Below, piece by piece: positions 39,753 through 46,002 of a DNA stretch of 46,002 nt. The position numbers were made by a program, and so were the translations under genes. The stretch spans positions 36,700 through 82,701 of the forward strand of contig DKYK01000056.1 of the NCBI GenBank assembly GCA_002492415.1, given 5' to 3'. The stretch is from Christensenella sp. UBA7102 (GTDB taxonomy: Bacteria; Bacillota; Clostridia; Christensenellales; UBA1750). Below the pieces are notes generated by a model. The model was not told the DNA's origin, did no database searches, and saw only the letters and a list, made by a program, of their open reading frames with translations. Within the stretch, counting starts at the first letter, position 1. Each line of letters starts with the position of its first letter.

Positions 39753-40870
39753 ATGACATTCCGTGAAAACACGCTTGCCGTACTGAACTACCAGCCATAT
39801 GAAAAAATGCCCGTCGTCTCCTTCGGCTATTGGGCTGAAACCGTGGAAAAATGGGCGGAGGAAGGCCACATCACCCGTGAGGAAGCGCTGGGCTACCAGC
39901 AGCAGGGCGACAATTCCGCGGCCGATCGCGCCATCATGCGCAAGCTGGGCTTTGACTTCAACTGGAACTCCTGCATCGGGTCCGCGAACACGCTCTTTCC
40001 GCCCTTTGAAACCGAGGTGCTGGAGCAGCTGCCCGACGGCAGCCGCGTCATCCGCGACGGCGGCGGGCTGATCTGCAAGGTCAAGCCCGGCGTGACGTCA
40101 TCCCCGCCGAGATTGGCACGTCGCTGACCGACCGCGAGGCATGGGAGACTCTCTATCTGCCCAAGCTGCGCATGACATCCGCGCGCGTGCCGCTGGAGAG
40201 CATCCGCGCGCTGCCCGCCCCTGAGGAGCGCGATATCCCCCTCGGCCTGCACCTGGGGTCGCTGATGGGCGAGATGCGCAACATGCTGGGCGTGACGCAG
40301 CTAAGCTATCTCTACGCAGACGACGAGGATCTCTACCGCGAGATCGTGGACACGCTCTGCGGCCTGTGCTACGAGTGCGCCAAGCTGGCGCTGGAGACGG
40401 GCGTGTCCTTCGACTACGGTCACTTCTGGGAGGACATCTGCTTCAAGAACGGCCCGCTGGTGATTCCCGCGGTGTTTGACGAGCTGATCGGCCCGTGGTA
40501 CAAAAAGATCACGGATCTGGCGCGCGCCCATGGCATCGGCATCATCTCGCTGGACTGCGACGGCCTCATCGACCGCCTCCTCCCCACCTGGCTGCACAAC
40601 GGCGTCAACACCATGTTTCCCATCGAGGTGGGCACGTGGAACGCCAGCATCGCCCCTTGGCGCGCGCAGTACGGCCGCCAGCTGCGCGGCGTGGGCGGCA
40701 TGAACAAGACGGTGTTCTCCCGCGACCGCGCCGCCGTCGAGCAGGAGGTCGAGCGCCTGCGCCGCCTCATCGATCTGGGCGGCTACATCCCCTGCCCCGA
40801 CCATCGCATCGCCCCCGACGCCAGGTTTGAGCTGGTGCAGTACTACTGCGAGCTGATGCAGAAGCTGTAA
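39753..40870 (+). pseudogene. Uroporphyrinogen decarboxylase-type protein, frameshifted
   Basis: Two frames together encode one protein of about 372 residues in the URO-D/cobalamin-methyltransferase (MtaA/CmuA) superfamily. The first frame begins MTFRENTLAVLNYQPYEKMP and runs to a stop at 40125-40127. Its similarity breaks at about 40092-40100. From there another frame continues smoothly (VIPAEIGTSLTDREAWE), through FDYGHFWEDICFKNGPL and GIISLDCDGLIDRLLPTWL, to 40870. A single missing base explains the break. It may be a true mutation or a sequencing error. Such proteins without neighbours usually handle methyl transfer to corrinoid or unknown substrates, not haem. The promoter upstream is good, the ribosome site weak. 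Confidence 0.82.
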
Positions 40871-40895
40871 CGCGCGTCCCCGGGGAGCCTGCCGC

Positions 40896-40933
40896 GCAAG
40901 AGCCCCTCTGCCGCGTGGCAGGGGGGCTCTTGC
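40896..40933. other. Long GC hairpin without a T run
   Basis: GCAAGAGCCCCTCTGCC pairs with GGCAGGGGGGCTCTTGC (40896-40912 with 40917-40933) with one G-T pair and a four-base loop. It lies between convergent genes. On neither strand does a T run follow directly, so it may block transcription or protect RNA ends. Confidence 0.7.
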
Positions 40934-40946
40934 TGTCAAAAAAACC

Positions 40947-41474
40947 TTAGTGTTCCATGGGCTTGAAGGTCCCGCGGGGCTGGCCGCAGACGGGGCAGAA
41001 TTCCGGGGGCTCCGTGCCCTCGTGCACGCGTCCGCACACGGTGCACAGCCACTTGATCGGCCGATTCTTCTTCAGCAGCGTGTCCGCTTCCATCTGGGCG
41101 ATGAGCGCGCCATAGCGCTCGTCGTGCATGCGTTCAATCTGCCCCACCAGACGGAAGAGCGCGGCGATGCGCTCAAAGCCCTCGTCCAGCGCCTCGCGCT
41201 CGAAGCGGGCGTACATGTCCGTCCACTCAAAGTGCTCGCCCGCCTGCGCGTCCTTGAGGTTCTCCAGCACGCCGTCCAGATGGCCCAGCGCGCGGTACCA
41301 CAGCTTGGCATGCGCCTGCTCGTTGCGCGCCGTCTCCTCAAATACCTCCGCCACCTGAACCAGCCCCTCGCCACGCGCGGCCTGTGCGTAAAAATCATAT
41401 TTGTTGCGCGCCATCGACTCGCCGGAAAAGGCCGCCATCAGGTTGGCCTCCGTGCGCGATCCTCGAAAATCCAT
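40947..41474 (-). CDS. Rubrerythrin
   Basis: The 175-residue protein has a four-helix ferritin-like diiron domain with E-x-x-R/H type ligands: LMAAFSGESMARNKYDFYA, VFEETARNEQAHAKLWY and LVGQIERMHDERYGAL. A C-terminal rubredoxin domain has two Cys pairs (CTVCGRVHEG and CPVCGQP). It detoxifies hydrogen peroxide in anaerobes, using electrons from rubredoxin or NADH-dependent partners. ATG 41474 has AAGGAGG upstream. The gene stands alone. Confidence 0.95.
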   Translation of the reverse strand: MDFRGSRTEANLMAAFSGESMARNKYDFYAQAARGEGLVQVAEVFEETARNEQAHAKLWYRALGHLDGVLENLKDAQAGEHFEWTDMYARFEREALDEGFERIAALFRLVGQIERMHDERYGALIAQMEADTLLKKNRPIKWLCTVCGRVHEGTEPPEFCPVCGQPRGTFKPMEH

Positions 41475-41550
41475 GCTCTACCAGCCTCCTTGCTTGGTTT
41501 GCGTTTGCCCTAGCGTTTCCCGCCGCATCCATTTTTATGCAGGGATTGCA

Positions 41551-41579
41551 TTGCGCGCAGCGGGCAACTATGCTATAAT
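41551..41579 (+). promoter_or_regulatory. Possible promoter of the ABC exporter pair
   Basis: TTGCGC (41551-41556) is 17 bases from an extended -10 TGC-TATAAT (41574-41579). The leader to the TTG start is 70 bases. The -35 is weak. Confidence 0.5.
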
Positions 41580-41652
41580 GCCAATGGGTAATCGTTTACC
41601 ATACGCAACCTGCGCAGCCATACAGAAAAACGACCGCGAAGGAGGAGAGATT

Positions 41653-43395
41653 TTGGGGGTACTCAAAGGCTTTTTTAAGAAGGACGGCTGGCGCTACATT
41701 CCCGGCATGTTCTTCCTGGTCGTCAACACCGCGCTGGACGTGATTCCGGCGATGCTGCTGGGCCAGGCGGTGGACCTGATGTATGAGAACGTGATCGACA
41801 CAAGGGCGGTCTTCCTCAAGATGGCGCAGATGGTGCTGGTGGCCATCGGCATTTTCGCCGCGCGCACCATCTGGCGCGCCTTCATCAACGGCAATGCGCG
41901 CCGCATGGAGATGTGGCTGCGCAACACGCTGTTCACGCACCTGCAAAGCCTGGGGCCGGACTTCTTCAACCGGCAAAAGACGGGCGACCTGATGGCCTAC
42001 GCCATCAACGACGTCAACGCCATCCGCATGACTTTCGGACCCGCCATCGCGCTGGCCAGCACCAGCCTGTTCACCAGTCTGTTCTCCATCGGCCGCATGA
42101 CCACGGGGGTGGACTGGCATTTGGCGCTGGCCTGTCTTGCGCCCATCCCGCTGCTGCTGGCGCTCATCCTGCTGCTGGGCCGGGTCACGCGCGTGCGCTT
42201 CCGCAGGGTGCAGGAGGCCTTTGCCGCCATCTCCGACCGCGTGCAGGAGAACATCTCCGGCATCCGCGTCATCAAGGCCTACGCGCAGGAGACGCCCGAG
42301 GTAGAGCGCTTTGAATCGCTCAACGCCAATATGCGCGATACCAATGTCTCCATGGTCAAGGTCAGCGCCGTGATGGGGCCCATGGTGGCCCTGGTATTTG
42401 GCCTGAGCTTTACCGTCAGCCTGATCTACGGCAGCCACCTGGTGCGCACGGGCGTCATCTCGCTGGGCGACTTCGTGGCCTTCAACGGGTATCTGACGCT
42501 CATCATCCACCCCGTGCAGGCCGTGGCGCGCGTGACCAACATCCTTCAGCGCGGCCTGGCCTCCTTAAAGCGCTATTCCGCGGTCATCGAGACGCAGCCC
42601 ACGGTCGTGGACGCGCGGCGCAACCTGCACAAGGGCCCTCTCTCGGGCTGCATACGCATCGACGGGCTGACCTTCACCTATCCGGACGGCGAAAGCCCGG
42701 CGCTGCAGCGCATCCATGTGACGCTGGACTCCGGCAAGACGCTTGGCATCCTCGGGCACACGGGCAGCGGCAAGACCACGCTGTGCAACCTGCTGCTCAA
42801 GCTCTATAACTCGCCGCGGGGCGCCGTCTCCTTTGACGGCGTGGACATCAACGACATTTCGCTGGACATCCTGCGCGACGGCATCGGCTATGTGCCGCAG
42901 GACAATTTCCTGTTTTCGGCCACCATCGCGGAAAACATACGCTTTTACGCGCCGGAGGCCACGATGGAGGACATCGTGGAGGCGGCGAAGAAGGCGGACA
43001 TCTACGACTCCATCATGGAATTCCCCAATGGGTTCGACACAGAGGTGGGCGAGCGCGGCGTTACGCTGTCCGGCGGACAGAAGCAGCGCATCTCCATCGC
43101 CCGCGCGCTGGTCAAAAAGCCCAAAGTGCTGATCCTGGACGACGCACTGTCCGCGGTGGACGCCAAAACCGAGCAGAACATCTGGCAGGAACTATCCGGC
43201 GTGTTTGATGGCGGCGCCTCGGGCGTCATCGTGGCGCACCGCGTCAGCGCGCTGATGCACTGCGACGAGATCATCGTGCTGGAGGGCGGCCGCATCATCG
43301 AGCGCGGCACGCATGAGCAGCTGATGGCGCTGGGCGGGCATTATGCCCAGACTGCGCGCAAACAGGAGAGCGGGGAGGTGGCGGACGATGAGTGA
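41653..43395 (+). CDS. ABC exporter subunit with degenerate Walker B
   Basis: The 580-residue half-transporter has six membrane segments and a C-terminal ATPase. Walker A is GHTGSGKTT, the Q-loop is IGYVPQDNFLF, the signature is LSGGQKQRISIARAL, and Walker B is VLILDDALSAVD, with Asp in place of the catalytic Glu. The switch region is IVAHRVSAL. Such a site marks the degenerate partner of heterodimeric exporters such as BmrC/BmrD and TM287/288. The TTG start at 41653 is chosen because GAAGGAGG lies seven bases before it and the family alignment starts there. The stop overlaps the ATG of the next subunit. Confidence 0.93.
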   Translation: MGVLKGFFKKDGWRYIPGMFFLVVNTALDVIPAMLLGQAVDLMYENVIDTRAVFLKMAQMVLVAIGIFAARTIWRAFINGNARRMEMWLRNTLFTHLQSLGPDFFNRQKTGDLMAYAINDVNAIRMTFGPAIALASTSLFTSLFSIGRMTTGVDWHLALACLAPIPLLLALILLLGRVTRVRFRRVQEAFAAISDRVQENISGIRVIKAYAQETPEVERFESLNANMRDTNVSMVKVSAVMGPMVALVFGLSFTVSLIYGSHLVRTGVISLGDFVAFNGYLTLIIHPVQAVARVTNILQRGLASLKRYSAVIETQPTVVDARRNLHKGPLSGCIRIDGLTFTYPDGESPALQRIHVTLDSGKTLGILGHTGSGKTTLCNLLLKLYNSPRGAVSFDGVDINDISLDILRDGIGYVPQDNFLFSATIAENIRFYAPEATMEDIVEAAKKADIYDSIMEFPNGFDTEVGERGVTLSGGQKQRISIARALVKKPKVLILDDALSAVDAKTEQNIWQELSGVFDGGASGVIVAHRVSALMHCDEIIVLEGGRIIERGTHEQLMALGGHYAQTARKQESGEVADDE

Positions 43396-45145
43396 GCGCA
43401 GAGCGGACAGGCGCGGGCTGACCCGCCTGATGCCCTTCCTCCGGCCGCAGCTCAAAACGCTGCTGCTGTGTCTTGTGATGGTGCTGCTCGTCAACGCGGC
43501 GGAGCTGGCCAAGCCCTATATACTGGAAATCGTGATCGACCGCTACCTGACCACGGGGCGGCCCGACCAGGGGCTGGACGCCGTATGGGCGCTGGCGCTG
43601 TCCTACCTGGCGTGCGCGGCGATGTCCTCGACGCTCAACGTCACCGAGGCGGTGATGGTCAACCGCATGGGGCAGACCATCCTGATGGACATCCGCAAAA
43701 AGGTGTTCGATCACATCCAGCATATGTCCATGAAGACGCTGGACCACTTCTCCTCCGGCCGACTGGTCACGCGCGCCACCAACGACGTCGAGACGCTCAA
43801 CGAGCTGTTCTCCGACGTGCTGGTCAATCTGTTCAAGGACGTGTTCATGCTGCTGGGCATCGTGGTGATGATGCTCATCATCAACTGGCGGCTGGCGCTG
43901 GTGGCCTTTGCCGTGGTGCCGCTCATCGCGCTGATCACGGTGCTGGTGCGCAAGAAGCTGCGGCGAAACTTCGTCCGGCTCAAGGCGCTCACGGGCCGCA
44001 TCAACGGCTTTTTCGCGGAGAACATGTCCGGCATGCGCATTGTGCAGATCTTCCGCAAGGAAAAAGAAAAGCATGCCGAGTTTGACGAGCTGAACGTGGG
44101 CTATTACCAGGCCGCGCGCACGCAGGTGCGCATGAACAGCCTGATGCGCCCTTTGGTCGAGGTGGTCAACCAGCTGGGCATCGCGATTCTGGTGTGCTAC
44201 GGCTGCCGCCACGTGGGCCTGGGCACGCTGGAGATCGGCATGCTCTACGCCTTTACCAACTACATCAAACAGTTCTTCGAGCCCATCAACGATCTGGCGG
44301 AAAAATACACCACCATCTCCTCCGCAGTGGTGTCCACCGACCGCATCTTCGAGCTGCTGGACGATCGCAGCCAGCTGGAGGACACCGTCAGCGGCAAACC
44401 CGTGCAGGACGTGCGCGGCCGCGTGGAGTTCCAGCACGTCTGGTTCGCCTACGACGAGGAGAACTGGGTGCTCAAGGACGTGACCTTTACCATTGAGCCC
44501 GGGCAGTCCGTGGCCTTTGTGGGCACCACGGGCGCGGGCAAGTCCACCATCATCTCGCTGATCTCGCGCTTTTACACCATCCAGAAGGGGCGCATCCTGC
44601 TGGACGGGCAGGACATCAACGAGCTGTCGCTGGAGCAGCTGCGGCGGCACGTGGCGGTGGTGCTGCAGGACGTGTTCCTGTTCTCGGGCTCCATCGCGGA
44701 AAACATCCGCCTGGGCGACCACGAAATCACCGACGAGCAGGTCGCCCGCGCGCTGCGCATGGCCTGCGCCGACACCTTCATCGCGCAGCTGCCCGGCGGC
44801 ATGGACTACCCGGTGACGGAGCGCGGCTCCACCTTCTCGGCCGGTCAGCGCCAGCTGCTTTCCTTCGCCCGCGCCATCGCGCACGACCCGGCAGTGTTCG
44901 TGCTGGACGAGGCCACCGCTTCCATCGACACCGACACCGAGCAGCTCATCCAGCAATCGGTGCGCAACGTGTCCTCAAGCTGCACCACCATCATCATCGC
45001 GCACAGGCTGTCCACCATCCGCCATTGTGACCGCATCTACGTTCTCCGATCCGGCCGCATCCGCGAACAGGGCACGCACGAGCAGCTGATGGCGCAAAAC
45101 GGCATCTACGCCCGCCTGCACCGCATGCAGATGAAGGACGACTGA
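43388..45145 (+). CDS. ABC exporter subunit with canonical Walker B
   Basis: The 585-residue half-transporter pairs with the preceding gene product. It has six membrane segments in residues 20-300. Walker A is GTTGAGKST, the Q-loop is VAVVLQDVFLF, the signature is FSAGQRQLLSFARAI (changed from LSGGQ), Walker B is VFVLDEATASIDTDTE with the catalytic Glu, and the switch His is IIAHRLSTIRHCDR. The catalytic site built from its Glu is the active one of the pair. Substrates of such pairs are drugs, peptides or lipids; none is indicated here. Overlapping starts suggest equal expression. Confidence 0.93.
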   Translation: MSERRADRRGLTRLMPFLRPQLKTLLLCLVMVLLVNAAELAKPYILEIVIDRYLTTGRPDQGLDAVWALALSYLACAAMSSTLNVTEAVMVNRMGQTILMDIRKKVFDHIQHMSMKTLDHFSSGRLVTRATNDVETLNELFSDVLVNLFKDVFMLLGIVVMMLIINWRLALVAFAVVPLIALITVLVRKKLRRNFVRLKALTGRINGFFAENMSGMRIVQIFRKEKEKHAEFDELNVGYYQAARTQVRMNSLMRPLVEVVNQLGIAILVCYGCRHVGLGTLEIGMLYAFTNYIKQFFEPINDLAEKYTTISSAVVSTDRIFELLDDRSQLEDTVSGKPVQDVRGRVEFQHVWFAYDEENWVLKDVTFTIEPGQSVAFVGTTGAGKSTIISLISRFYTIQKGRILLDGQDINELSLEQLRRHVAVVLQDVFLFSGSIAENIRLGDHEITDEQVARALRMACADTFIAQLPGGMDYPVTERGSTFSAGQRQLLSFARAIAHDPAVFVLDEATASIDTDTEQLIQQSVRNVSSSCTTIIIAHRLSTIRHCDRIYVLRSGRIREQGTHEQLMAQNGIYARLHRMQMKDD

Positions 45146-45224
45146 CGCCGCGAGCGACTCCAGAGTACTGAGAGATTTCTCGGCTTCGCTCGAAATCCCC
45201 GCCCGCGCTCTCCGCCTCACTCAA

Positions 45225-45254
45225 AAAAAGAGGATGTCTGGACACCCTCTTTTT
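45225..45254 (+). terminator. Bidirectional terminator between convergent genes
   Basis: AAAAAGAGG (45225-45233) pairs with CCTCTTTTT (45246-45254). It has A residues on one side and T residues on the other and lies between the ABC exporter pair and fhs, so it can stop both. Confidence 0.85.
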
Positions 45255-45269
45255 GTTTACAGTCTGCAA

Positions 45270-46002
45270 TCAGAACAGGCCGACGACCTCGCCCCTCTCG
45301 TCGATGTCAATGGCCTCCGCTGCGGGAACCTTGGGCAAGCCGGGCATCGCGATGATTTCACCGGTAAAGGCCACCACAAAGCCCGCGCCGGCGGACAGGC
45401 GCACCTGGCGCACCGTGATGGTGAAGTCCTCCGGCCGTCCCACCTTCTTGGCGTCGTCGGAGAGCGAATACTGGGTCTTGGCCATGCACACGGGCAGGCT
45501 GCCCAGCGCGTCGTACTTCCGAAGCTGCGTCTTGACGCCCGCGGCAAAGGATACGTTCTTTGCGCCGTAGACGCGCGTTGCGATGGCGCGGATCTTGTTC
45601 TCCAGCGTGTCCTCCAGCGGATAGGAGTAGGTCAGCTGGCTGGGCTGCTCCACCAGGCGCAGCACCTCCTCGGCCAGCGCCACGCCGCCTTCGCCGCCCT
45701 TGGCCCACACGTCGCAGAGTTTGACGTTGACGCCGAGCGTCTTGAGCTTTTCCTCCACCAGATCCAGCTCGGCCTGCGTGTCGGTGACAAAGCGGTTGAG
45801 CGCCACCACCACGGGCATGGAGTAGACCTGCTGCATGTTCTCCACATGCTTGAGCAGGTTGCCAATCCCCTTTTCAAGAGCAGGCAGGTTCTCGGCGCCA
45901 AGTTCCGTCTTGGGCACGCCGCCGTGGCACTTGAGCGCGCGCACCGTGGCCACGATGACCACCGCGCTGGGCGCAAGACCCGCCATGCGGCACTTGATGT
46001 CC
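45270..46002 (-). CDS. fhs: Formate-tetrahydrofolate ligase, C-terminal part
   Basis: About 244 residues are present; the gene continues beyond the right edge (the full enzyme is about 556 residues). The enzyme makes 10-formyl-tetrahydrofolate from formate, ATP and tetrahydrofolate. Family text includes ATVRALKCHGGVP, NLLKHVENMQQVY, PVVVALNRFVTDT, CDVWAKGGEGGVALAEEV and, near the end, GFVVAFTGEIIAMPGLP and a C-terminal GLF. It is part of one-carbon metabolism and, in acetogens, of the Wood-Ljungdahl pathway. The ATP-binding part lies outside the window. Confidence 0.97.
   Translation of the reverse strand, partial: DIKCRMAGLAPSAVVIVATVRALKCHGGVPKTELGAENLPALEKGIGNLLKHVENMQQVYSMPVVVALNRFVTDTQAELDLVEEKLKTLGVNVKLCDVWAKGGEGGVALAEEVLRLVEQPSQLTYSYPLEDTLENKIRAIATRVYGAKNVSFAAGVKTQLRKYDALGSLPVCMAKTQYSLSDDAKKVGRPEDFTITVRQVRLSAGAGFVVAFTGEIIAMPGLPKVPAAEAIDIDERGEVVGLF

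Noticed and set aside
1..46002. CRISPR arrays, tRNA, rRNA, insertion sequences and phage genes
   Set aside because: No regularly spaced repeats, cloverleaf patterns, transposase or phage protein motifs were seen. A tRNA scan would be needed to exclude short RNA genes completely.

Overview
This window looks like a chromosomal segment from a GC-rich (by eye about 65 percent) anaerobic Clostridia-type Firmicute, possibly a gut species. The supporting signs are the Firmicutes-type AddAB recombination nuclease, a Myb/SANT-like regulator of the RsfA sporulation type, a DUF1292 protein, rubrerythrin, formate-tetrahydrofolate ligase, a YtrA-type GntR/ABC operon, and a lipoprotein form of PotD. No rRNA, tRNA, CRISPR array, insertion sequence or phage module was recognised. 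No stretch longer than about 300 bases lacks a gene.

Layout. 0-4.8 kb holds a beta-propeller protein, a glyoxalase-fold protein, GNAT acetyltransferases (one truncated), a flavodoxin-fold protein and a pyridoxal/pyridoxamine kinase. 4.8-13.4 kb is a minus-strand unit: GNAT, addB, addA and a CDF metal exporter. 13.6-19.0 kb holds a DUF1292 protein with a Cys-rich insert, an ACT-domain protein, an M23 peptidase, an ABC-F protein behind an attenuator-like leader, an Rsm22-type methyltransferase with a PspC-domain protein, and the Myb-like regulator. 19.0-24.0 kb holds a low-GC AAC(6')-like acetyltransferase, a class C beta-lactamase-fold hydrolase with an EutH-type transporter, and a transporter of MFS type.

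24.2-31.0 kb holds a MarR-controlled ABC exporter, then a GNAT relic, then a VanZ-like/GntR/ABC/permease operon with a perfect operator palindrome at its transcription start. 31.1-33.4 kb holds a polyferredoxin-like membrane protein and the divergent pair mtnN/luxS, which run consecutive steps of S-adenosylhomocysteine recycling. 33.4-39.0 kb holds potABCD, for polyamine uptake, and an amidohydrolase of the D-aminoacylase family. 39.0-46.0 kb holds a frameshifted uroporphyrinogen-decarboxylase-type gene, rubrerythrin, a heterodimeric ABC exporter with one degenerate ATPase site, and the C-terminal part of fhs, which runs off the right edge.

The most interesting signals are the ABC-F leader with its candidate four-residue leader peptide and long terminator hairpin; the VanZ-GntR-ABC operon with its operator and shared divergent -35; two diverged copies of a roughly 200-base structured intergenic element (2938-3159 and 37309-37508); and the apparently transferred AAC(6')-like gene.
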